From the NCBI GenBank assembly GCA_013339895.1, contig JABACO010000009.1, positions 2,973,113 through 3,037,112 on the forward strand: 64,000 bases of DNA, written 5' to 3'. A model generated the notes under the pieces. It searched no databases and was not told the origin of the DNA. It worked only from the letters and a program-made list of their open reading frames with translations. Positions within the stretch are counted from its first letter, which is position 1, and each line of letters begins with the position of its first letter. Positions 45,340 to 57,431 of the stretch are shown here, piece after piece. The DNA comes from Ephydatia muelleri. Its lineage: Eukaryota > Porifera > Demospongiae > Spongillida > Spongillidae. The position numbers and the translations under genes were made by a program.

Positions 45340-47035
45340 TGTATTTCCTTTCACTATATAGATAATCACAGCTGTTATAGAAATCACTTTAAAGAAAATA
45401 AATGCATTTTTAATAACTTACTTCTGGCCACACGATAAATTTATTGAGTTGGGAAAGTGTCATCGATGCCCGTTTCCCCACATCATCCTGAACACCTACA
45501 AGGTAGAGCTCTATCTCGTGTACCTAACAATGCGTGCCTTTGAGTGCCTTCTGACTGATAATTAGCCTTGCACTTTCAACAGAGGAATAAATGTTGGGTC
45601 AAAGGTCAAGATTCTTTTCCCATTCTGTTGAAAAATCTATAATGTGTCAACATGTATACGTTGTAATTAAGTAAACCTTAGTAGCAGCCTCTTGCAATAG
45701 TTTCATATAAGCAGAAATGAGGATTGTGATATAACTTTTTTCATGAACTAATCGCTTACAATTACCATACCTTTGAGTCAAGTTGATCATCAAACAGTAG
45801 TTGCTGTAAGTCACACTTTTCAACTTGTTTTGGTACTGGAACTTTATGGCACAACTTTAAAAATACAATCATACTATATGTAATGTGGGAAAGCATTATT
45901 CTCATAGTACCTCAGCTTCTATATGCGGTGGTAGGCAGGCTGCTGTAGTTCTGTTATGGGCATTCAAGGATACTGTTATGTTCCATGAATTTTAACTCAC
46001 AAGTATTCCATTGGGGGGCTGAACAAGTAACTGTCTTTGAAGAAATGATTGCAGATGTATTATTAGTTAGAACTATACCAGCTGACATTTTTTGCACTTA
46101 CCTTTGTCATTGATGTTGTGTAAGATGCAAGGCATACATTCTCCTAAAAGTTGGAAGGCTATATTGTCGCACTGCTGTAACTGCAACACTACAACTTCAA
46201 CGATTCTTGAGGAATTAAAATCAGTAGCTGTTATTATGCTTATCATTGAATCATCATAGTAGATCCACTCATTTCCGCTTTTCACATAACATGTATCTGT
46301 GAATTAAATTGTATCAATGGCCATTTAATGAACAATTATTTTTTTACAGTGGCCCTCTGCAATGATGTCTCTTCCGTGGTGCACCTATATGTGTGGATAT
46401 GAAAAAAAAAAAAAACACTACTTGCTGATTATTACTACCAGGAGTGCACATAGCTGATGGAGATGGTTTTCCTTGGAACTTGAATGTGCAAGGTTGTAAG
46501 CTCTGGAAATGTTATAATTACTACAAAATACATTTTTAAAATAACAAACCTTGAAACTTAGATTCTGTTTGTTATTGTTCTGGCTGGAATACTGAATTGA
46601 ACTCTACTGCAATTCAAAATCAGTATGCTGGGAAATGAAACTTGTTTCTCCTGAACAGCTAGTTGCTTGTGTCAGGCCTCACAAAATCTGTATATGATAT
46701 GAAAAAGCAATTTCCATACTTGCATATAATATATGTTTTATTTTTTTCCTTGCATGCAGTACTTTCGGGTACACATATTATCCAGCAAAGCATCAGCCAG
46801 GTGTTCAGTATTTCCATCATACTAATATCCTCTGGTTGACCTTCAGCACAGTATGAGATCACAGTCCCCTTGAAGAATCATGCACCATCTGATTTTGCAT
46901 TATATACAATACATAAAATGCAGGGTTTTTTCACCTGTGAACAGCATGTAGCCATTTTATCTACAGTTGTCTGAATTCTTTCATAAAGTTGTGTGCTCTC
47001 TGCCATAAGCCAATCCTAAACCATTGCTTGACAAG
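45340..47035. other. Interval without a recognised gene
   Basis: Minus frame 46285-46073 (SGNEWIYYDDSMISIITATD) and minus frame 46862-46659 look weakly coding and could be exons of an unidentified gene. No domain can be named. Confidence 0.25.
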
Positions 47036-47039
47036 AATG

Positions 47040-47602
47040 TAGGGTGTGTAACCTTCCATGCACAACGAATACTTTTAAAACACTAATCGATTTTTCAGGA
47101 TTATTTGGATCTGAAAATCGATTTTTCCGAATTGTTTTAAAAACAAAATCGATTTTTCCAAATAGGTTTTGCCAAATTTCCTGCCGAATACCTAGGTTAT
47201 TCAGCTTATGGTGCTTGTGGAGTGCACACTGAGAAGATAATTTATGTCTACACAGAAATCCACCTGGTCTCGCACCCAAACTAGAGCTATGCATGTCAGT
47301 TGAAAACACAGAAACACAAAGGTCTACAGTATCATGTGTTTGCCAAATAGAGTTTAATAAATTGTATGTCTTTACCATGCACTTGTACATATCAATAATA
47401 ATGTAAAACTAACCATCCAACACTAACCACTGAGACGACGAATACCTAAGTACCTCCGAATGGAGAAACATAAACCGGTTATTTCGAATAGATAAAATTC
47501 ACTAATCGATTTTTCCGAGTAATGCTAAGTTGCTATTCGAACAGACAGGTTTTTCAGTGCGAATATCCGAATAACCTGATAACCAGTTACACACCCTACA
47601 AG
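47040..47602. mobile_element. Terminal-inverted-repeat element with AATCGATTTTTCC subterminal repeats
   Basis: Ends TAGGGTGTGTAAC and GTTACACACCCTA are perfect inverted repeats. AATCGATTTTTC words occur at about 47085, 47118, 47149 on the left and 47505 on the right. The middle shows no transposase, so it is non-autonomous, probably hAT-like. Confidence 0.65.
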
Positions 47603-47788
47603 GACGTATTATAATGAAATACCACTGATCCTGATAACAGTACTTCAAGCAGTGCTCAACATCCAGGTCATGCAGTCTATCGCTTAATGTAAGGTGATAA
47701 CTAAGCAATATTAATAAGAACATGTGACAGCCTAAGAACTATAATCTTCTGCAAGTCAACTGCACCAGTGGTATGCCCAAGTAGTATG

Positions 47789-48066
47789 CAGGATTACTAG
47801 AACATCCCTTAGTTTGGTCAACACTCACACAGGTGTGACATAGCCACAGTCCACAAGGGGGGTTGGTCCAGACCATGAACCATGCACAGATGTGTGACAC
47901 AGGATTCCTAGAACATAGCTTAGTTTGGTCACTCTGTCACTCTCACAGGTGTGACATAGCCACGGTCCTCAAGGGGGGTGGGTCAAGACCATGACACGTG
48001 TACAGATATATGACACAGACCTCTTGTGATGGGAACATCGCTTATTTTGATTCAGGATTACTAGAA
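47789..48066 (+). repeat. Imperfect tandem repeat of about 115-120 bp (2.3 units)
   Basis: Units begin CAGGATTACTAGAACATC and share TCACACAGGTGTGACATAGC, CAAGGGGGGTTGGTC and CAGATGTGTGACACAG. A partial third unit ends at about 48066. Confidence 0.8.
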
Positions 48067-48318
48067 CATCGCATCGTTCAAAATTGGATAGCTGCAAGAA
48101 CATCATATTGCATTATAAACTTGGATCGATAAATGATTTCATTGCGATCCAAGCCGCACGGCATGTGTTGTGTGATAATTTGTGTGGAATGTGGTGCTGA
48201 GGAATGTGGTGCCAACTTCCATGCAGTGATGGTCTGTGTGTCAATGGTTTTAATATAAAACAATGCTTCCACCTGAAGTTCCAAATACGCCTAAGTACTG
48301 TATAAACCAAGGCAGGTA

Positions 48319-48476
48319 GAAAAAAACGCGTCGAATCACTTTATGATTTTCAAATGATTTGTCACTTACATTATGTTACAGAATGTTTACAGACTGTAAC
48401 ATAATGTAAACATTCTGTAACAGAATGTAAGTGACAAATCATTTGAAAATCATAAAGTGATTCAACACGTTTTTTA
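48319..48476. mobile_element. Hairpin MITE, copy 2
   Basis: The same palindrome as at 21617-21790 (ACGCGTCGAATCACTTTATG ... mirrored), with a few substitutions such as CATAATG in the core. Flanks differ, so the two are independent insertions. Confidence 0.85.
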
Positions 48477-50118
48477 CTGAAAGCACCCTTTTTCAAGTTT
48501 TTGTAGTAGAGCAGAGGTGGGTGTTGAACTCATCTATAGATATTATGTTGAATTATGCTCCGTATAATATCTATGAATCAACATCTCTTCTCTTCTTCAT
48601 TTCATTTTTGTAAATAGGGCGAGGCGTAGGAGATATTTGAAAGTGACGCTTAGCTGCATTCAGTACAATGATTGCTGTAAATGATTTAATCTGAAACAAT
48701 TAGAACATAGTTGTGCACCTACAACTCTTCGGCGGGCAGCTGTGGGCAAACCAGATATATATAATATAGTTCGATTATATGATCCGTGGGCCGCACATGT
48801 ACACGCAGTCGTGGCAGTTTGAAAGCCAATATTTTCTTTGTTCAAAGAAATTGCAACTAGTAAATGTACGCCAAATTATGATTTAATGCCAGAGATAGCA
48901 GCGAGACGCAGCTGCATAACGTGTCATGAGATGTGACACTAGATATTCGATAGACACGCCTTGGGGGAAGTTTACTGCATGGAAACTGCTAAAATACCCA
49001 AATACCCATGGTTGGGATTGGCATCGGTATCATAGGCTAAGAAGAGTGTTACATGCATGCCTTGTGCACTCTTTGTACTTACATGCGAATAGTTAGTACA
49101 ATATCAAATCATCAACCATAAGTTTGAATAGGGATCTGGGTGCTACTCATCATCATGAAAGAACAGGTGTCATCACTAGAATGGTGCACTTTCATCACTG
49201 GATCATATTCATCAGAAGGTGAAGGCTATGTTATTTGTCACAAAGGTAGATTGTGCACCATAACCTTTATTAAGTAGTTATCTTCCATGCATGGGTATCT
49301 TGCTTCATGGGTTACAATCAGTTACTTACCTCCTTGAAATTGATTGATGGGGAGAGTATTATATAGGTGGGTCATCGATCCTGTGATCTCCACACCTCAT
49401 GGCCACCTGATGCACTGACAATGCACACCTCCTCATGTTACCCTGGCGCTTCTTTCCTCGATGGTGGTCTGGGGCGTTGTATCTTTCTTGCTTGGGCTAT
49501 TCACAGGGAACAAAGGGCAGCACTGATCATATTTTCCTCGATAATTCTACAGCTGATTAAAATTTCCTCAAACATTCTACCTGTACATAATTGCCATTCA
49601 GAATGTACTATGTATATGCCATAATACAGCTTTTGCTTCATTCATAGCTATAAAGATAATATAACCAATGATCCAAGTGATTCTGAAGGTCGCTTCTGGA
49701 TTTATTCTTCAACCACCACTAATGTGATCATGCTCAGAAAGTTATGTATTATGGAAGTTATGACTGATCAATTTGATTTTTCGAGGAAACTGAGTTGGCA
49801 TGGGAATGGTGATGAAGCCAAGAATGTTGTCTCTCAACGAGAGTTTCCAATGCTACTATACATGTATACGGTGTCTCTATAAATGAATTACAAGTTTGTC
49901 ATCTGTTGAGCATGCTGCTCATCTGCATACATACATGTAATTTTTGAATGTAATTTTGCTATCTTTGAATATAACATTACAAGACTAGTTTGGATTGCTA
50001 CCCCCCCCCCCCCCCCCCTTCCCCCAGAGGAGTTAGCACTCCCAATCTCTGAAGAATTACCAACTAGTGCGATAAGAAAAGTACAGCCAATATATTCGGA
50101 GCAGTTATATACAACTGA
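48477..50118. other. Interval without a recognised gene
   Basis: No frame is convincing. A poly-C run lies at about 50000-50018. The word GGGCAGCTGTGGGCAAACC near 48735 recurs at about 59816 and may mark ends of one repeat family. Confidence 0.35.
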
Positions 50119-51415
50119 ATCTATTGGGGGAGAATTCCGCATCACGGTCACACAATTGTTTGTGATGAGTGCGTGAGTGCCTGGAAGGGAAGTGATGGTA
50201 AGTACAAGACAAATGGTTGTCCTCATAAAACAAAAATTGTTCGTAAGCCAGGAGGAGTTGGATGTGAGCTAAAGTCAGCAGCAGATGGGATGTCAGGAAT
50301 TATTCTGCAACTTGAATTGATGGAAGGAAGTGAAGCTCAATCCAAAAAACCAGGCCATGCTGAATATGGAGAAGGTACATCACAGTAACTGAGGTTGTGT
50401 GCTCCTTGGAGAGGGACTGCTTGTACTATCATAGCTGACAGTGCATTTTCGTCAGTCAAATCTCTACTTGCACTATTAGATCAAGGTTTGTACTTCATGG
50501 GAATGGTCAAAACTGCTACAAAAGAGTACCCAAAGAAGCAGCTCCTCCAATGGGTATCAGGCAATGAAACTGGTCCTACGCCCAAATCGAGGTAGTCACA
50601 AGCTACTTCAATCAATTGCCCCAGATGGTAGCAAAATAATTGCATGTGTTTGGGTTGATAAAAAGCCAAAAACTATAATATGCAACCGATATACTGGACA
50701 CCCTGGAATACCATCAGAGCAATTACGCCACAGAATTGATGTAGTTGATGGCATACCAACCACGGTGCAGTACACAAAAATGATACCAAGACCACTTATA
50801 GTGGAGAAGTTCTTTGAGTTTTTTTCATCAATTGATGTGCATGATCATTACAGACAAGGCTCACTTGCAATCGAAAGAGAGTGGATAACTCATACATGGT
50901 GGCACAGAACATTTGGGACCATCTTTGGTATATGTGTTGTTGATGCTTACTTAGCTTACAGGTATGAATCCGACAAAGATTTCCTTGCAAGCACTGACGT
51001 GGTAGACTTTACAACATTCATGGATCTGCGGCACATCAGCTCATCCACAACATCTATGTACCATCCAGTGCAACATTACGAAGGCGCAGTGATGATAGTG
51101 CATCTGTCTCTGTGGCACATGTAGAGGTACAATAAATGACATATTGTTATTGCTTTCATTTTTATCTGTGCATAATATTGTCACATTGTAGAATCAAGTG
51201 CAACACAAACACGGAGCCTTACAGAGCTTCCTATGTACAAGGAAAATATAATGAATGGAAAGTACCCACAGCGTATCTGCAAGTACTGCAAAATGAAGAC
51301 CACATTCTATTGTTTTGGATGCAGTGATCTGGAGAATGACTATTTGGTTTCATACTGTGGCTTTGGCACTTTCAGAGATTGCTATATTCAGCATCTCACA
51401 GAAATGGGTTTTTAA
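50119..51415 (+). pseudogene. piggyBac-like transposase, decayed
   Basis: The frame through 50140 reads HHGHTIVCDECVSAWKG, with KYKTNGCPHKTKIVRKP, and further on APWRGTACTIIADSAFSSVK, LLDQGLYFMGMVKTATKEYP. A frame change near 50575 leads to KIIACVWVDKKPKTII, then SSIDVHDHYRQGSLAIEREW, THTWWHRTFGTIFGICVVDA-YLAY. The separate last part (51233-51415) has RICKYCKMKTTFYCFGC, the Cys-rich C-terminal finger. Order and motifs are those of piggyBac-type (DDE_Tnp_1_7) transposases. At least three frame changes occur, so it is inactive; some could be introns. Confidence 0.75.
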
Positions 51416-54400
51416 AACTAATTGATTCACTTATCTTGGTACACTTTATTATTGCTGTCTACATATATCATGATATCAGTGCATTATATCAGTTAAAACG
51501 GATTTCATTGTCACAATATCTTGATTTCTTTGCAACGATTTTGTGTTTTGATATCTTGGTTTGAATTTGTCATAACCATCCTTTGCAAACTCTGACATTT
51601 TTTAGCTTACACAGCTTTAAAATTCATACTTCGATAAAGCAACGTAAAAATGAAATGATTTTAAATTATTGTTATGCAAAATTTTTAATAATAGAATATA
51701 TGATTGAGTTTGCTTGATTTTAAATTTAAATCATTATACAAAACTTCCTATCTTTTGCACTATTCATATGCCGTAACATATTAATGTAAGAAGTTTAGAT
51801 GCAAATGATCAATACTGTTTGTAACTCTATACTACAATGCTTAGGGACAATTACATGCAATCACGCAAAACACAAGAATAGTAATCTAAAAATAAATTTT
51901 TCTTTTAAAATTAGTGCACAGTTAGGATTAAAACACAACTTCAACCAAAGCCTGTAGGTGATAAAACTACAAAACGGTCAAAGAAGACTAAAATTGATAT
52001 GTTTTATGCTTCCTGTAGGCACTGAAAACTGCAAAGTGATAATTATTCAATTTGCGTATGTGACAGCAATGAAACGTACAAATGCATTCTTAAAGTTTGG
52101 GCAACTTTCATGCTATAGAAAGAGTGCAGCAGTGCTGAAACAAAAAGCCTATAAATAATAATTTATTTATTTGTCCTTGCAATAATTGTTATAAACGGAA
52201 GTACTCAATATCCTGAATTCAGGATTATACCGATCCTGAATTCAGGATCGTTTTACGTAGATTAAAGATTAAAGAGCAATGTAAAACAAAATGCATGCCT
52301 TTTTCCAGCCTAGCTGTATCTGAATTCCACCCTTTTAGGAACATGTTTCCTATTCATTAAAAATTGTGGAAGACCATGACCTTTACAAAAGAATACCAGC
52401 TGATGTGGTCAGGGCAAGATAACAGCGGTTCTAAAGGAGACCACCTGCAGGATCTTATACAAAGGATTCCCCAATAGATGATGCAGGAACAATGATAACT
52501 GACATATGTGCAGCAGGGCTCATCACATAAACCATATAAGTTCATCCCTGCATAGCACACAGAATCAGATGCATAGAAAACATATATATGGTTTGCATAT
52601 TTCCTACACGTAATATATGAAGGGGAGGCCAGGAAGGATGTGGGGTGGGAAGCATTCTGATCTCTATATGAGAAGTGATGTCTTTGTTCAAAATATTACC
52701 ATGCACTATAAATGTCTGCTGCTATTTTTATACTGCTGATTATGTGTACGCAGAAGTATGGGGATGGAGTGGGAGGCTAACGACTTTTAGCAGGCTTTTA
52801 GTATTCTGATATCTTTGTGAGAAATGACAATGACAAGAGTAAGTAATTCATAATTTATTTGATGAGCATGACAATGAAATGTAAGTTGGAAATACATATT
52901 ATATATTATACTTACTTCTTCACAAGATAGGTGGAGTCTTGCCCAGGGTACAGACCACCCAGACAACACAACTAACCAGCAGCTAGAGATATTTAACCCA
53001 TTCTTGCCCTGGGTACAGACCAACCCGGTTAATCAGCATCAGCTAAAGTGATTCTTCCTAATGTGCACCCCAGCAAAAAGAGCTGGGAGTATGTGGGAAT
53101 GTGTGCGCGCGCGCGCGCGTGGTGTGTCATTGCGCATATCGGGATGAGGTATCAAGCTGTAGGAACGGACCGACCCACGGCCTATTTAATGTTGGACAAT
53201 AAGACCTACGCCCCGAAATATTGAAACGATGACATCACGCATCATGACCTAACCAAGCACTTTGTATTTTCAAGCTTTATAAGGACTGTACTTGTTGCAC
53301 CGACATGTAACAGCCATTTTAGTATAGACATACCATTTATCTATGCATCGTATAAATTTTGTGCCTCAACTCTGTAGCGCCCGCTAGCTATAGCGCTCGC
53401 AAGCCGAGTACCTCAATTGGATATCCTCCACAAAGAACTGAACAGTGGACCACTGCCAATTTTCCTAGGAAAAAGCTAAGCGTGATAAGTTGGCGGAGGG
53501 TTAAGACTACCTAGATAGCGTATAGACTAAGTGCGGCCGGCTGAAATGATGGCGCTACAGATCGTCAAATATCCCTGATTTTACAAGAGTTTTTAATGCC
53601 GTGTCAAGCATAACGATAGGTATAGTCCTGAAAGTTCAATCTTCGTTGATTGTGGTATTGCTGCCACATCTTGTGACACGATGTTGATAAGGTGCTCCAT
53701 CACACACTGCATTGTAGTTCTGCAACTGCATCTCTTATACGTAGGCATATGATATTCTGTGCAATGATGCATGGTATGCATATACATGGATTTGACTCCT
53801 TGCAATTGTTCTGCAAGCCGGAAGGAGACTGACTGAATCCTGCCACTTTTCTACAAGCCTAGTGCATGTGATGAAGATGATGTTAACTAGGTCAGTGGCA
53901 TTAAGAGCTATTAAAGGTTATAAAGTCATGCAGCAATTATACTAGCTGGCATTCAATGTTCAGCTGATGTTGTAAAGGCAGCAAGATTCAATGCTGTTGA
54001 ATCAGATCTATTATTCGATAACTATCGTTTACAGTGAGTGCATTAACTTTATTGATGTTTCAAGGTGTCAGGTGGTAGGTCGTTGACAACTTTAGTGATG
54101 GATATGCATGGTGTTTTGATAATCCAATGCTTTGGAGTACATATAGTGCCAGATTCAGTGCCTGATAAAGATCAAGTAGAAACCTTTACACCAGCAATGT
54201 AAAGTACACATTATTGTGCCTCTCCACCCTTGCAGAGGTCCAAGCTTGATCCATACCATACTTCATCACTGGGGATTTAGTTGTCGTGCAGGGTGTTCCT
54301 GTAAACTATGCATAGCGAGTTGATTTATAAATATCATCTTATTTAAGCTATCCATGCACCCAGCAGCTTTTCCATCAAATAGGAACATATATAGGTGACG

Positions 54401-54600
54401 TCTTGTATCTCCTTTCTGCCAGAACAATGGCAGTAAAAATGGAGAGCTATCTCAACCTGGCCCCTTTGAGGTTTCTTGCACTTGACCTCTCCCTGGAGAT
54501 ATAGTAGCCTTACGTGCCATTTACATGCATGTATGTATAAGTAAGAGCAAAGTTGTTTTAGATTTGTTGTAGTTGATTTTTTTTTAGTGTTGCACAGCTA
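51416..54600. other. Interval without a recognised gene
   Basis: AT-rich sequence. It holds a 20-bp perfect palindrome CGATCCTGAATTCAGGATCG near 52232, preceded by another CCTGAATTCAGG, and a (GC)n run near 53104-53119, which could adopt Z-DNA. No frame looks coding. Confidence 0.4.
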
Positions 54601-54607
54601 CTGCCAA

Positions 54608-54686
54608 GTGATTGCTAGGCCAGCTGTGATTGCTAGGCCAGCTGTGATTGCTAGGCCAGCTGTGATTGCTAGGCCAGCTGTGATTC
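54608..54686 (+). repeat. 18-bp tandem repeat, about four units
   Basis: The unit GTGATTGCTAGGCCAGCT is repeated without visible change. Confidence 0.9.
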
Positions 54687-56039
54687 TTGTTCTGCACTCA
54701 CTGTAATCCCTGATTCCACCAATGAATGCTTCCTATTTTGATCACTGATCACTTAATAGATTTTAATTCTCAGGTAGTTAGTACTTCCCTAAGTTATGCT
54801 TGCACAAGGTTCACTCTGGAGACCTTCATTACAGTGTTGTCATGCTGACTGATGTGGTTGCTAAGGCTTGTGGATATTCCCTCACAGACATGCATGTAAG
54901 GAATTAAAGAGTCAAGCTATTCTTTGACTAGGTTTGTGCCATTGTCAATATTACAAAACATCTAGGGTCTCAGATGCCATATACATATCAGTAGCTGATT
55001 AAAGCCTTGATGTCCCTGGAACATTCACTCTGCTACAATGTTTAATACCAAGCTAGGTAATAGTTCTGTGTCATAACAATAGGGATGTATTATACAACTG
55101 CAAATACAGATGCAGCTCCAGAGGCTGCCTACCTCTCTATAAACATAAGCAAAGAGAGAGGACACAACAAATACTGTAGAATTGACATGAAGGTGGTTCA
55201 CCTGCACGATGTATGTGAGTGCATCGTGCAGATTGACAAGAGCATTAAATGGTGGGGGTGTGAAATAGTGCTAATGTACTTTTAAGGCTTAATAGCACAC
55301 CCCAGCGGGCCTGATGAACCACTCCTTTCCACTGGCATGCTTCAGTTGTGGAACAAAACCCGTGTATAAGCATAGCATCATTATATTTACTGGTCAATGA
55401 CAAAATATGCATTAACATCTTACTGTTGTGTTTTAGCTATTAATGAAGTAAGACAACCATTTGATACTAGCATTTGAAGTCATTGCTTGCAGGGAGCTAC
55501 ACTATTAGCTGGGCTTTGTGGATACATGGCTGCATCCTCCTCAGAGTGAAATGCCACACCATGCAAGGCCTGAATACTTGTATATGGTGTCCTTTTTGCT
55601 TGCTCTCTTATAAGACATGCGTTTTTCAAGTTCTGCAATGCAGCTGAACGTGTTGGCAATGGTACTCCATTGTACGTGTCATGATTATTCATAGAAAACA
55701 GGCAGCCCGTTCAGGCCGAAAACAGCCGAACCAACTACTTGAAGCTTTCACATTGCCTGTATGTCAAACTTATATGTGGTAAAATTGGCAGCTACATGCA
55801 ATTAGCGCATCTTTCATACCTATTCGATCTTGCCGTACCTCATATGCCTATGAAAACGTGGCGCGTGTATTAATTGGAAAGCGTAATTTATCGTTTCAGG
55901 TGTGTGTCTTGAAGCCAGAAGATTGCTGGTACTACTGCATATGTTTATAATAACACCAGATGTAAGCATCTTGCAAGGCACGTCGTTGAACATATGGTGT
56001 CGATAATGAGGCTAACCGCCATGATTTCTACACCATATA
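54687..56039. other. Interval without a recognised gene
   Basis: Short frames at 55085-55285 and minus 55692-55480 match nothing known. Near 55698-55730 the word GGCCGAAAACAGCCGAAC resembles a degenerate end of the RAG1-like transposon family. Confidence 0.3.
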
Positions 56040-56088
56040 CCGTAACGCTCTAATTATCAAACTAAATGTCCAGCCGCAAACAGCCGTG
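56040..56088 (-). repeat. Isolated terminal repeat of the RAG1-like transposon family
   Basis: Inverted, it reads CACGGCTGTTTGCGGCTGGA, then CATTTAGTTTGATAATTAGA and TTACGGTATA. The left end of the element at 34.7 kb has CACTAGGTTTATAATTAGAC and ATACGGTATA at the same spacing. No coding remnant is next to it, so it is a solo or non-autonomous end. Confidence 0.7.
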
Positions 56089-57431
56089 GACCGTTAACTT
56101 ACGCAGTCGTAGAAAATAGGTAGATACACGCCGAGCGCACGTTCACGCCGATGAAACAAATATTCAAATGTATTGAACCAAGGGCACATTACGAGCAACG
56201 ACACGCTCCTCCCACTCGCACAGGCACCAATTTGCACTATAAGGGCGCGCCCACCATTTGATGTTATTAAACATTATTGACTTCTGCATAGAATTATTAC
56301 GTAATAGCAAAAGTAATCACTTTTGTTGTTGATTCTCCTGCTCGCAAAATGAAAGCGAAAAATAAAAAAATGCATTATTTTTATTTTAAAAATTAATCCA
56401 ACTGCGTTAATGTTTAAAAACAATCAAATACTTTACATGTGTTTTCAATGTACAGACGTGTATGGATGTCCGAAATTGCTGGACATGTCTAAAACTCTTT
56501 GGGAAAAGGAATCTTGTCTTGCATTATTCAGGCACACCATGTGAATGAGGTGCTTAGACATGAGAGATATAGACAGAACGGCGACACATTGGGCTCCAAA
56601 TTTAAGCCGGATTTAAATATATAAAATAAAATAATAAATCCTAATTGCGTGCAAGAGCGGTGGCAGCATTACGCGTGATTTGATCATGAAACTGAAGACA
56701 TATCAATTTAACATTACAATCTCTTGTCATAACCAACAAATGGCTATAACATGGTCTGTTTGTTTGTTGTTTGTGTGTTTGTTTGTTTTTAAAGTACAAT
56801 TATTTGAACCAACCATACGAGTGCTCAGGCCGCTAATGAGATGAGTTACATCACTACAATAATAAGTGGTCACAGTTAGGCATGTAAATGCCCTGGTATA
56901 TGCATGGGGACACAAGGGTTGCACCCCTTCCCTTTCACATTTACTTCGCTATTGCGCGGGATTTGGTTAGTTTGCAAAACCCCGTTTTTGCATGAATTAA
57001 CTAATTATTTGCTCAGACGCCAACACAGCCGGTGCACACCCGTAAATTAGTGGATTAACACGCTTGTCGCAACGATTGTACGATGCAGTTAAAGCCCGTT
57101 CTTTATTCCCTACAAGAACAGAGAGTGAGAGAGAGGGGTTGGTAATCTTTACGTAAACGTATACTTACGCTTTGATTATAATATATATGATTAATTTCAG
57201 CATCACTTTCAGTCAGAAAGCTAAACAACCGTCCACACTCAGTCAGGAAGCTAAACAACTAAATTTGAGGTGCGCTGCCAAGAAAGGCTCACTGCATTTT
57301 CCACATCGATTACGAAGTTGTATTATAGTATGTGACATCCCGGAATAATAATGACACACCCCCGACACTCCAATCATAATTATACAACACCCCCTTTCGT
57401 AAATTCCTGCATCCGCCCCTGTTAACAAAGA
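56089..57431. other. Non-coding interval ahead of the fourth receptor gene
   Basis: No gene is visible. The last 190 bp (57240-57425) end TGCATCCGCCCCTGTTAAC, a form common at ends of invertebrate DNA transposons, so a transposon end sits directly before the receptor ATG. Confidence 0.35.
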
